Assembly: GCA_017466885.1 (NCBI GenBank)
Contig: JAFTTH010000025.1
Location: 1 to 64,000 of the forward strand
Reading direction: 5' to 3'
Source of the DNA: Oscillospiraceae bacterium
GTDB lineage: Bacteria > Bacillota > Clostridia > Oscillospirales > Ruminococcaceae
DNA length: 64,000 bases
Below are positions 56,334 to 64,000 of this stretch, piece after piece. The notes below the pieces were generated by a model that ran no database searches, was not told where the DNA came from, and saw only the letters and a list, made by a program, of their open reading frames with translations. The position numbers were made by a program, and so were the translations under genes. Every line of letters begins with the position of its first letter. Within the stretch, counting starts at the first letter, position 1.

Positions 56334-58913
56334 ATGAAGAATCGGTTTCGATACCTGCGGGTCGCGGCACTGGGTGCGGCGCTTCTGATGGGAATTTCTG
56401 TCAGTCCGGTGATGACCGGTTGGGCGGAAACAAAAGAGGAAGAAAAGCCCTTGACTCCCCTGAAAGCGGCCGGAAGCTGGATCCGTCAGGCGGAAAACCA
56501 GGACCTTGCTCTTTGGATTTATGATGACGGTAAGCTGATGAACTTTGCCCTGGAAGATAAGGCAACCGGCCAGAAGCTTTACGCATCCCCCTTTGAAACG
56601 GCGGAAGAAGCCTCCGGACTTTCCGACCGGCTCAAGTCCCAGTTAAGCATCACCTTTAATGATACCACCTCTGCGGAGCAGACGATGAATAGCTTCAAGC
56701 ATTCCGTCTCCAAAACGCAGCATACTGTTTATAAGATCGACCAGGGCTTGCGGATTGAGTACGTTTTGGGTGCACCGCAGGAGAGCCGTCTCCTGCCGGA
56801 GATCCTTCGCAAGGAGACCTACGAAGCGCTTATCTCCACCCTGGACGAAAAAGAGCAGAAACGGGTCAACCTTTATTATAAGCTCCAAAGCCTCAGCGAA
56901 ATGAATGAGGAAGTCAAGGCGCAGTGGCTGGAAACCTATCCCGCCCTGGCGGAGCACGATCTGTATATCCTGGCTTCCAACGCCAACACCAAGGCCAAAA
57001 ATGAGATGGAAGGCTATTGGCGGAAGACCGAGCTGACCCTGGAGAAGATGAAAGAGGAATATCAGATCCTGGACTATCTTGCCGAAGGGTCAAACGATCC
57101 CTCCTTCCTGATCCCTCTGGAGCTGGTGCTGGAGGAAAAAGGACTGGTTGCCCGGATCGATAACGAGGATATCGTTTTTGACAGCACCCATTTCCATCTG
57201 TTCAAAATCTCTTTGCTGGAATTTTTCGGAGCAGCCCCGGAGGGTGCGGAGGGCTTTCTCCTCCTGCCGGACGGCAGCGGCTCCATTGTATCCTTTACCC
57301 AGTCGGAGCCCCGTGCGGCACTGACCCAGACCGGTACCCTTTACGGCCGGGATCTCTCGGACGAAAATGACACCGGAACCGGCCTTTACTACCATTTCCC
57401 GGTCTTCGGACTGGTTAAAAACGGGGTCGGATATACCGCCATTCTTCGGGCAAATGAAGCAGGGGCGGAGATTTCGGCAGAGCTTGCCGGATCTACCCAC
57501 AGCCTCCATACTGCGTTTTCTGTTTATAACTATGCGGCGCGGGCGCAGGCTCCCTCGGGTGACCCGGTGGATCCCATCTGGAACCTTTATGAGAAAAAGC
57601 CCTCGACCCAGCCTTACGAGGTCATTTACTCCTTCCTGACCGGGGAGGATGCTGATCCCTTCGGAATGGCCGACACATACCGGGAACACCTCAAGGCGCA
57701 GGGAATGACCCCGATGGAGGAGAAAAAAGGTGCCTCCTTCGTGGTGGAGATGATGGGTGCGATGGACAGCACCGGTCGCTTCCTCTTCATCCCGGTGACG
57801 GTGGAAACACCCCTTTCCACCTTTGAGGATGGCAAGAGTCTCCTGACCCGGTTCGAGGAGGCGGGGATCGAAAACCTGACCCTCCGGCTGACCGGCTGGT
57901 GCAACGGTGGGTATACCAACACCCCGATCCGCGGATTGTCCGTTGCAGGGACAATGGGCGGCACAGACGGCCTCCGCTCCCTTACAGAGCATTCCGCCTC
58001 TTTGGGATACCGCCTGACCCCCGACGCTGACTTTATCTTCTTTGACAAGCAAACGATTTTTGACGGCTGGCAGAGCCATCGGGATGCCCTCCGCACTGTG
58101 GAGGGGAAAACCATCCGTCTTGCGGGGGTCAACGCCGCCAGCTATGAGGAGGATGAGGATTTCCTCCGGTATACCGTTAATGCCCTGCGGGCGGAGGAAA
58201 ACTCCGGAGTGTTCTTCGGAGAGATGAAAAAACTGGGGCTTTCGGGCGTTTCTCTTTCCTCCATCGGCAGCTACGTTTCCGCCAGTTACCCCAACGATGA
58301 TCCCATTCATCCCTCCGAGTCTGCTGCAGCCTTTGCGCGGATTGCCGCAGGCTTTGAAGGGGACGTCCTTGCGGATGGAATCAACGCCTACCTCTACCCG
58401 GTGGTGGATGCCCTGACCAATGTTCCTGTGTCGGATAGCGGTCTGAATCAGTTCGGGGAGGCATTCCCCTTCCTGCAGACGGTTCTCCGGGGATATGTGG
58501 AGCTTTCGGCGGCACCGATGAATCTTTCGGATGATCCCGAAACCGCCTGGCTTTCTGCGGTGGAGTACGGAATTGCCCCCTCGGTACGGCTGGCCTTCCA
58601 AAATGTGGAAAAGCTCCGCTCCAGCACGGAGCTCTCCGCCTCTTACGCGGTCAATGCCGCCTACTGGATGGATCAGAGTATCGCGGTCTTTGCAAAGGCA
58701 CAGACCGTTTTGGATCAGGTGGCAGAGGGTGAGATCGTCGGCCATAGCAGAGTGGGCAAAAAGCTCTACCGTACTGATTTCAGCAACGGAAAAACCATCC
58801 TGGTCAATTACGCAGACGATGCGGCCGACTGGAATGGCGTCACCGTTCCCGGTAAAGATTGCACCGTGATCCCAACACCCGCCGGGACAATGGAAGGAGG
58901 AGAGGCAGAATGA
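56334..58913 (+). CDS. DUF5696-type secreted protein
   Basis: The ATG at 56334 (MKNRFRYLRVAALG) follows AAAGGAG. The 859-residue protein has a signal peptide (to about residue 33), a beta-rich first part (LALWIYDDGKLMNFALEDKATGQ), FLLLPDGSGSIVSF near 310, and a second half with barrel-like periodicity (FVVEMMGAMDSTGRFLFIPV, LRLTGWCNGGYTNTPIRG). It fits DUF5696 proteins, which accompany carbohydrate ABC genes in Firmicutes. It may be a glycosidase-like or glycan-binding protein; no catalytic pair can be named. Its stop overlaps the next permease start (ATGA). Confidence 0.75.
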   Translation: MKNRFRYLRVAALGAALLMGISVSPVMTGWAETKEEEKPLTPLKAAGSWIRQAENQDLALWIYDDGKLMNFALEDKATGQKLYASPFETAEEASGLSDRLKSQLSITFNDTTSAEQTMNSFKHSVSKTQHTVYKIDQGLRIEYVLGAPQESRLLPEILRKETYEALISTLDEKEQKRVNLYYKLQSLSEMNEEVKAQWLETYPALAEHDLYILASNANTKAKNEMEGYWRKTELTLEKMKEEYQILDYLAEGSNDPSFLIPLELVLEEKGLVARIDNEDIVFDSTHFHLFKISLLEFFGAAPEGAEGFLLLPDGSGSIVSFTQSEPRAALTQTGTLYGRDLSDENDTGTGLYYHFPVFGLVKNGVGYTAILRANEAGAEISAELAGSTHSLHTAFSVYNYAARAQAPSGDPVDPIWNLYEKKPSTQPYEVIYSFLTGEDADPFGMADTYREHLKAQGMTPMEEKKGASFVVEMMGAMDSTGRFLFIPVTVETPLSTFEDGKSLLTRFEEAGIENLTLRLTGWCNGGYTNTPIRGLSVAGTMGGTDGLRSLTEHSASLGYRLTPDADFIFFDKQTIFDGWQSHRDALRTVEGKTIRLAGVNAASYEEDEDFLRYTVNALRAEENSGVFFGEMKKLGLSGVSLSSIGSYVSASYPNDDPIHPSESAAAFARIAAGFEGDVLADGINAYLYPVVDALTNVPVSDSGLNQFGEAFPFLQTVLRGYVELSAAPMNLSDDPETAWLSAVEYGIAPSVRLAFQNVEKLRSSTELSASYAVNAAYWMDQSIAVFAKAQTVLDQVAEGEIVGHSRVGKKLYRTDFSNGKTILVNYADDAADWNGVTVPGKDCTVIPTPAGTMEGGEAE

Positions 58914-59836
58914 TTGCACAAAAGAGCCATAAGGGCCTCTCCTACCGCAAAAAGAAGGAACTGAAGGGCTGGATCTTTGTTTCCCTCTTCCTTCTGGGAT
59001 TCTTGGTTTACTATCTGCCGGTTCTGATTGATGCCGTCCGGTATAGCTTCAGCGATCTGGATGTGACCGGCAAGCAGCTTTTGGTAACTTTTGTGGGTGG
59101 GGAGCATTATCATTATGCATTTATGGTCCACCCCGACTTTCTCAAAACTCTCGTTACCTCTATCGGTCAGTTGGGAGGGGAAATCGGAGCCATTCTGATC
59201 TTCAGCCTCTTTTTGGCCACTGTCCTCAACCAGAAGATGCCGGGAAGAGCGTTCTTCCGGATGATATTTTTCATTCCGGTGGTTATGGCTACCGGTGTTG
59301 TGGAAAAATATGAGGTCAGCAATATTCTGATGGAACAGATGGAAAATACCGCCGAAATGGGGAGCACCGCCGCATCGGGAGCACTCTTTGATGCGGAGGC
59401 TTTTCTGGCAACTATGGGGATCATCGATCCCAATATTGTGGAGATGCTCAGCTCCCTTTCGGAGGGGATCTATGGCATCGTTCAGAAATCGGGTGTCCAG
59501 CTGATTATCTTCCTGGCGGGTCTGCAGTCCATCTCTCCCTCTATTTATGAGGTCGCAAAGATCGAAGGAGCCTCCGGCTGGGAGATCTTCTGGAAGATTA
59601 CCTTCCCCATGCTGATGCCGATGATCTTTGTCAACACGATGTATACCATTATAGATTCCTTCACACGAAGCTCCAATGCGGTGGTGGAGCTGATTACCGA
59701 GATCGGCTTCCAGAACTCAAACCTCGAAGCGTCCACCGCAATGTCCCTGGTTTATTCGCTGGTGGTGCTGGCGGTGCTGGGGATCGTGGCAGGTGTCTTT
59801 ACAATGATCAACCGAAGGCAGGGGGTGGAACGGTAA
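58910..59836 (+). CDS. Sugar ABC permease, second importer (MalF-type)
   Basis: The ATG at 58910 follows GGAGGAGAGG and overlaps the previous stop. The 308-residue protein has six membrane segments, an unusually long loop around residues 125-190 (VSNILMEQMENTAEMGSTAASG) and the EAA loop EVAKIEGASGWEIFWKITFPML near residue 216. It belongs to a second importer in the same operon as the first. Confidence 0.92.
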   Translation: MIAQKSHKGLSYRKKKELKGWIFVSLFLLGFLVYYLPVLIDAVRYSFSDLDVTGKQLLVTFVGGEHYHYAFMVHPDFLKTLVTSIGQLGGEIGAILIFSLFLATVLNQKMPGRAFFRMIFFIPVVMATGVVEKYEVSNILMEQMENTAEMGSTAASGALFDAEAFLATMGIIDPNIVEMLSSLSEGIYGIVQKSGVQLIIFLAGLQSISPSIYEVAKIEGASGWEIFWKITFPMLMPMIFVNTMYTIIDSFTRSSNAVVELITEIGFQNSNLEASTAMSLVYSLVVLAVLGIVAGVFTMINRRQGVER

Positions 59837-60835
59837 ATGAACGGCAATCAAACAATCACCTCCGCCGGTGCGAAAAGGAAGCCTCTTTTATCGGGGCGGA
59901 AGGCGGAAATGCTCCGTTCCCCGACCTTCTGGGGCGGAATCGGCTGGAAGATTTTCCGGTTTGTCCTCCTTTTGGGCCTGACTTATATGATCCTCCTGCC
60001 CTTCTTTTCCAAGATCGCAAGTGCCTTTATGTCCCAGAGCGATCTGTATGACAGTATGGTCAAGTTCATCCCCCGGAACCCCACCCTTGAGAATATCCTC
60101 TTTGTATTTGACTATGTCAACTATCCGGAGGGTTTTCTCAATTCTCTGTGGTTTTCCACCGCTTGTGCGTTGCTGGGCGTCCTCTCTGCCTGCCTGACTG
60201 GGTACGGACTGGCGGCCTTCAAATTCCGGGGACGGGGCATCCTCTTTGCCCTCGTTGTACTGACGATGGTTATCCCGCCCCAAACCATTCAGATCTCCTC
60301 CTTTATCAAGTTCAAATACTTTGATATTCTGGGGATCATTCAACTCCTGACCGGCTCGCCCTTGGCGCTGAACAACTCTCCGTTGCCGATGATCCTCCTG
60401 GCTTTGACCGGGTTTGGCATTAAAAACGGCCTTTATATCTTTATTATGCGGCAGTTTTTCACCACCCTCCCGGCAGAGCTGAGCGAGGCAGCTGAGGTGG
60501 ACGGTGCAAGCACCGCCCGGACCTTCTTCCAGATCATCCTTCCCACCGCCCGCCCCTTGGGAATGACCATTTTCCTGCTGGCCTTTTCCTGGCAGTGGCT
60601 GGATATCTACTATGCGGCGACCTTCTACCCCCAGTTTAATTTTCTGGCTACCTCTGTGGGAAAGATCGCAAACTCCATGACCGACTCCTTCGGCCAGCTT
60701 TACGATCACTCCGCCAAGCAGAGTATGATTATCAACACAAACCTGTTGCTGATTATCCTACCCTTGATGGTTCTCTATCTGGTGGCGCAGAAGCAGTTTA
60801 TTCAGGGTGTAGAGCGAAGCGGAATCGTCGGTTAA
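59837..60835 (+). CDS. Sugar ABC permease, second importer (MalG-type)
   Basis: The 332-residue protein has six membrane segments and the EAA loop EAAEVDGASTARTFFQIILPTARP near residue 216. Its ATG follows the previous stop directly. It completes the second permease pair; again no ATPase gene follows. Confidence 0.92.
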   Translation: MNGNQTITSAGAKRKPLLSGRKAEMLRSPTFWGGIGWKIFRFVLLLGLTYMILLPFFSKIASAFMSQSDLYDSMVKFIPRNPTLENILFVFDYVNYPEGFLNSLWFSTACALLGVLSACLTGYGLAAFKFRGRGILFALVVLTMVIPPQTIQISSFIKFKYFDILGIIQLLTGSPLALNNSPLPMILLALTGFGIKNGLYIFIMRQFFTTLPAELSEAAEVDGASTARTFFQIILPTARPLGMTIFLLAFSWQWLDIYYAATFYPQFNFLATSVGKIANSMTDSFGQLYDHSAKQSMIINTNLLLIILPLMVLYLVAQKQFIQGVERSGIVG

Positions 60836-60917
60836 CCAAACGGTAAAAAAGCGATGGCGGTAGCTTTGAAGCGTTCCCTGAATGCCCGCTGAAACGATAA
60901 AAGGAAAGGTGTAAACG

Positions 60918-62306
60918 ATGAAAAGAAAGCAGATTTTTAGTCTCGTACTTGCTCTTTTGATGGGTTGCTCCATTCTGATGCTGTCCGGTTGCAACGGCGG
61001 CGAAACGGAAACGACCTCCTCCGGTGCAGAGAGCGGAACAACCTCTTCCGGCTCCTCTGGAACGACCTTTGACCTTCCCACAGAATACAATTTCAACGGT
61101 GAGTCCATTCTCATTAAGGCGTTTGGCGGCTACGGCTTTGCCAAAGAGGGCGCCAGTGAGATCAGTGACGTTGAGATCGAGTGGAAGGCCGCGGTGGAAA
61201 AGGCTTACAACTGTAAGCTGGAAATGGAAACTTTGATTCCCAATGATACCCAGGTCTCCCTGGTAATCCGGATCCTGGGCGGTGAGAAGGTTGCGGACGT
61301 GATCTCCTGCCACCGTCTGGATGTTGAGAAGATGCGGATCTCGGGCAACCTTCTGGCTGACCTGAATACCCTGGAGGGCCTTGATGTTTCTGACGAGAGA
61401 TGGAATGAGGGTCTGACCGAGGCAATGACCTATAACGGCAAGACCTACGGCATTTTCCCCGACCGTCCTGACATCCAGTCCGGCCTCTTCTTCAACAAGG
61501 ACCTGATGGAGTCTCTGAATCTGGAGTCCCCCTATCAGTACGTTATGAACAAAGAGTGGACTTATGATAAGTTCATCGAGTACTGTGAGGCTGCTACCTC
61601 CGGCGATCGTTACGGTGTTGCTTTTGATAACGATGCTCTGCTGACGATGTTCCACAATAACGGAATGCAGCTGATCACCAAGCAGGAAGACGGTACCATG
61701 AAGTACACCGCCTACTCCCAGGAAAATATTGATACTATCTCTTACCTCAAAGAGAAGCTCGTTACCAATAAGCTTTCTCCCGAGGAGCTCCCCATTACCG
61801 ATTACCACACTATGTTCAAAGAAGGCAAGCTCCTGTTCATGACCGGTCCGGATGCCTATATGGTAACCGAGAGTCAGTGGGGCTCCTGCGACTTTGAGGT
61901 CGGCTTCCTGCCGATGCCCATCGGCCCCAACGGAACCGATTACTCCTACCTCCTCCAGCAGTGGCCTCCCGTTCTCTGCGTCACCTCCACCAATGAGGAT
62001 ACCACCAAGGCTGTTGCGCTGCTCCGGGCGATCCTTGCCTGCGAGGATGTGACCGGCCCGATGCGTTGGGACGATATCGAGAACCGCTGGTTCGGCACCG
62101 ATACCGAAGGCTTCGAGATCTATAAGATGCTCCAGCCCAAGGCTTATTATGACTGGGCGATCTATGACGTTGGTCTGCTGGACGTTATGTATCAGCCGGT
62201 TATGGTCTTTAAGCAGGCCGAAACTCCTATCGCCGCCACGATGGAAGGGGATAAGGACCGTTTGGCCGCAATGGTAGACGATATCTATAATAAAAATATG
62301 AAATAA
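60918..62306 (+). CDS. Extracellular solute-binding lipoprotein, second importer
   Basis: The 462-residue protein has a lipoprotein signal (MKRKQIFSLVLALLMGCSILMLSGC, the cysteine being the lipid anchor), a short Ser/Thr/Glu-rich linker and a family 1 solute-binding domain (VEIEWKAAVEKAYNCKLEMETLIP, YGVAFDNDALLTMFHNNGMQL, LFMTGPDAYMVTESQWGSCDFEVGFLPMP). It should deliver an oligosaccharide to the permeases just upstream. AAAGGAAAGG precedes the ATG. Confidence 0.93.
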   Translation: MKRKQIFSLVLALLMGCSILMLSGCNGGETETTSSGAESGTTSSGSSGTTFDLPTEYNFNGESILIKAFGGYGFAKEGASEISDVEIEWKAAVEKAYNCKLEMETLIPNDTQVSLVIRILGGEKVADVISCHRLDVEKMRISGNLLADLNTLEGLDVSDERWNEGLTEAMTYNGKTYGIFPDRPDIQSGLFFNKDLMESLNLESPYQYVMNKEWTYDKFIEYCEAATSGDRYGVAFDNDALLTMFHNNGMQLITKQEDGTMKYTAYSQENIDTISYLKEKLVTNKLSPEELPITDYHTMFKEGKLLFMTGPDAYMVTESQWGSCDFEVGFLPMPIGPNGTDYSYLLQQWPPVLCVTSTNEDTTKAVALLRAILACEDVTGPMRWDDIENRWFGTDTEGFEIYKMLQPKAYYDWAIYDVGLLDVMYQPVMVFKQAETPIAATMEGDKDRLAAMVDDIYNKNMK

Positions 62307-62322
62307 TCAACCGCGGTGCGCT

Positions 62323-62348
62323 CCCATCCCTCTTTTTTGAGGGGTGGG
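62323..62348 (+). terminator. Intercistronic hairpin behind the second binding protein
   Basis: CCCATCCCTC-TTTTTT-GAGGGGTGGG forms a strong stem with a U-rich loop but has no T-tract behind it. Such hairpins often stabilise the abundant binding-protein mRNA and reduce read-through into the next gene. Confidence 0.6.
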
Positions 62349-62373
62349 TTTGCCTGCAGAAAGAAGGATAGCG

Positions 62374-63273
62374 ATGAAAAAGATGTTTTCCAAGTGGATT
62401 TCCGTTGGTATGGCGGCAATGGTTGCAGTCTGTGCCCTGATGATGCCCGCATCGGCAGCCGAGATATTCCCCCTCCAGGCTTATACAGAGGACCAGCCCA
62501 TGGGAATCTTTGTAAAGAGCCCCTTTATTGACGTGGAAGTGGACGGAGAGTCCTTCCAGATCAAGGGAAATAACCCCCAGGCCAACGGTGAGCCGAATAT
62601 TGTGTTTTATGTGACCAGAGCCCAGCTGGAGGCGACTCCCTACCTGATCCTTGATATTGCAAACAGCGGAGATCCCGAGGTTGGCCCCCTGTTTCATGTT
62701 CGCGGCCAGTGGGTCAACGATACCCTCAATACCCCCAAATTCTATCATTCTGCCCGGGCAAATGGAATGACCGGCTTGACCTGCATTGACCTTCTGACAA
62801 CAATGAAGCTGGTTGGCGACGATCCCAGTGGTATGAATATTCATATTCATCATGTCAATCATCCCTATGATGATACCTCCAAGCAGCCTCTCGTGTTCAA
62901 TAAGATCTACCTCACCTCTGAACCGATTGAGAATACCTGGGAGGAAAAAGAGGATACTCCTGTTGAGTCCACTCCTGTAGAATCCACCCCCGCAGAGTCC
63001 ACTCCTGAGGTGTCTACCCCCGAGGAGTCTACCCCCGCGGAGTCTACCCCCGAGGAGTCTACCCCTGCAGAGTCTACCCCCACAGAGTCTACCCCTGCGA
63101 CCGAGTCCAAGCCTGAGAATGAGTCCCAGGCCGCTTCGGATGCCGGCACCGGCTCTTCTGACCCTGCCGACCCCACCGGTTTGATCGTGACCCTGGTGAT
63201 CGTGGCAGTTGTGGTTGCGGCTGGCGTAGTTGTGCTGGTGATCGTCCTGAAGAAGAAAAAGAACGCTGCGTAA
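62374..63273 (+). CDS. Surface protein with a TP-rich repeat stalk and C-terminal anchor
   Basis: The ATG at 62374 (MKKMFSKWISVG) follows AGAAGGA. The 299-residue protein has a signal peptide ending near ASAAE, a compact probably beta-rich domain (about 35-195, with FVKSPFIDVEVDGESFQIKG, LILDIANSGDPEVGPLFHVRG and MNIHIHHVNHPYDD), a stalk of about ten TPxES repeats, and a C-terminal helix (GLIVTLVIVAVVVAAGVVVLVIVL) with KKKK. The anchor resembles a sorting signal, but no clear xPxTG motif precedes it, only DPADPTG. The first domain may bind the imported glycan. Confidence 0.75.
   Translation: MKKMFSKWISVGMAAMVAVCALMMPASAAEIFPLQAYTEDQPMGIFVKSPFIDVEVDGESFQIKGNNPQANGEPNIVFYVTRAQLEATPYLILDIANSGDPEVGPLFHVRGQWVNDTLNTPKFYHSARANGMTGLTCIDLLTTMKLVGDDPSGMNIHIHHVNHPYDDTSKQPLVFNKIYLTSEPIENTWEEKEDTPVESTPVESTPAESTPEVSTPEESTPAESTPEESTPAESTPTESTPATESKPENESQAASDAGTGSSDPADPTGLIVTLVIVAVVVAAGVVVLVIVLKKKKNAA
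62956..63108 (+). repeat. 15-bp tandem repeats encoding TPxES
   Basis: About ten copies of a 15-base unit encode TPVES, TPAES, TPEES and TPTES variants, with third-position drift but a constant frame. They form the stalk of the surface protein. Confidence 0.85.
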
Positions 63274-63285
63274 CATTTGTTTTTT

Positions 63286-63317
63286 GCCACCCCTTTCCTT
63301 TTGGGGTCAGGGGTGGC
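63286..63317 (+). terminator. Hairpin behind the surface protein gene
   Basis: A 9-bp stem (GCCACCCCT with AGGGGTGGC) lies 12 bases past the stop. The following CATTTAGAATT is only mildly T-rich, so termination may be partial and the LacI gene may be reached by read-through. Confidence 0.6.
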
Positions 63318-63345
63318 CATTTAGAATTGACGGGAGGTTTCGGAA

Positions 63346-64000
63346 ATGGGAAACCGCATTACTTTGGATGATATTGCCCGAAAGGTAAATGTATCCAAGG
63401 CGGTCGTTTCCAGAGCGTTGCGGGATAAGTATGGCGTCAACCCCGAAACCCGCAGCCGGATTCTGATTGCCGCAGTAGAGCTCGGTTACGATTTTAAGAA
63501 TATCGGCAGAAGTGCCGCTACAAAAACCCCCCACAAGGGAGATCGCATCTGCGTTGTCGTAAGCCGCACGGACTATATGAAGGACGATTTCTACGGGCGG
63601 ATTATTTACGGAATCGAAAATGTCCTCCACGAAAACCAGGAGGAATTTTATCTGTCCATCCTGGAAAATGAGGCGGACCAGGAGGTTGCCGTCAATCTCC
63701 GGAAGATCCGGGCCAAGGGTGTGATTGTGGTCGGCCTTGTGAACTATCAAAATATTGCTGCGATTCTTTCCAGCGGTGTTCCGGTGGTGCTGGTGGATAC
63801 CCTCTATACCGATATGCGGGTCGACCGGATTTCCGCCAATAACTTTATGGGCGGACTGGAAGCGGCGGAGCATCTGATTCAATGCGGCCACCGTCAGCTT
63901 GCCTTTGTGGGAGACATTCATTTCTCCACCAACTTCAATGACCGTTACCGGGGATTTTGCAAGGCTCTGGAGGATCACCGGGAGTTGGGAATCACAGACA
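63346..64000 (+). CDS. LacI-family regulator (runs off the right edge)
   Basis: The 218 visible residues start MGNRITLDDIARKVNVSKAVVSRALRDKYGVNPETRSRIL, a LacI-type helix-turn-helix with hinge. They continue into the periplasmic-binding-like sensor domain (ICVVVSRTDYMKDDFYGRIIYGIE, KGVIVVGLVN, VPVVLVDTLY, CGHRQLAFVGDI). GGGAGG precedes the ATG. It closes the glycan locus and is the best candidate for its local regulator, possibly through the palindrome at 49172-49196. The C-terminus is outside the window. Confidence 0.92.
   Translation, partial: MGNRITLDDIARKVNVSKAVVSRALRDKYGVNPETRSRILIAAVELGYDFKNIGRSAATKTPHKGDRICVVVSRTDYMKDDFYGRIIYGIENVLHENQEEFYLSILENEADQEVAVNLRKIRAKGVIVVGLVNYQNIAAILSSGVPVVLVDTLYTDMRVDRISANNFMGGLEAAEHLIQCGHRQLAFVGDIHFSTNFNDRYRGFCKALEDHRELGITD

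Noticed and set aside
62956..63108. Regular short repeats that might suggest CRISPR
   Set aside because: The 15-base units are contiguous, in frame and without spacers; they encode the TPxES stalk. No CRISPR array or cas gene was seen in the window.

Overview
The window reads as a chromosome segment of a spore-forming, gut-type anaerobic Firmicute, most likely Clostridia of the Oscillospiraceae/Ruminococcaceae sort. This rests on spoIIR, a SpoIID-domain protein, a class B sortase, 2-hydroxyacyl-CoA-dehydratase-type activases, dense glycan-uptake genes, GGAGG ribosome binding sites, sigma-A promoters and a GC content that looks to be in the mid-50s percent. No species can be named from the sequence alone. 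Two AT-rich patches (1 to about 1830, and about 41530 to 43150) look acquired.

Layout. 1-1830: AT-rich accessory DNA (partial SLOG protein, XRE regulator, membrane transglutaminase) lying against the 3' end of a tRNA-Leu(GAG). 2067-11776: a long minus-strand housekeeping operon running dnaD-like, dnaI-like, RSH (p)ppGpp synthetase/hydrolase, folC, ribokinase, tadA, an unknown membrane protein, a second small alarmone synthetase and an unknown protein. 11864-19670: plus strand, cysteine desulfurase and thiI, then a CinA protein fused in frame to a membrane-anchored class B sortase, a SpoIID/LytB protein, a 50-residue protein that is almost entirely a sortase sorting signal (SPSTG), and an orphan response regulator. 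19889-21256: secreted alkaline phosphatase. 21416-30364: a minus-strand operon with its own strong promoter that makes a phosphonate (PEP mutase, phosphonopyruvate decarboxylase, nucleotidyltransferase fused to an iron alcohol dehydrogenase) and CDP-ribitol (TarI, TarJ), with two LicD-type phosphotransferases, one fused to a glycosyltransferase. 30532-36531: uppP, tepA-like peptidase, and two acyl-CoA dehydratase activase proteins. 36704-41315: a mini membrane protein, DUF4363/DUF421, a MacB-like permease and adaptor without an ATPase, a Cys-rich small protein, and spoIIR. 41383-43152: a truncated gene remnant next to an AT-rich three-gene operon under a BlaI-like palindrome. 43325-64000: a glycan-utilisation locus with three glycoside hydrolase genes on the minus strand (one a GH38 pseudogene), two ABC importers on the plus strand without an ATPase gene, an NHL/TPR/Yip1 protein, a DUF5696 protein, a repeat-rich surface protein and a LacI regulator cut by the window end.

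How it fits together. The most unusual content concerns the cell surface. The 21-30 kb operon appears to build a surface polymer carrying ribitol phosphate and a phosphonate head group (inferred to be 2-hydroxyethylphosphonate, because a reductase and no transaminase is present). The CinA-sortase fusion, the SpoIID protein and the tiny SPSTG peptide form a second envelope module. The 43-64 kb locus imports and cleaves a complex glycan. Domain calls come from motif recognition by eye; no database search was possible.
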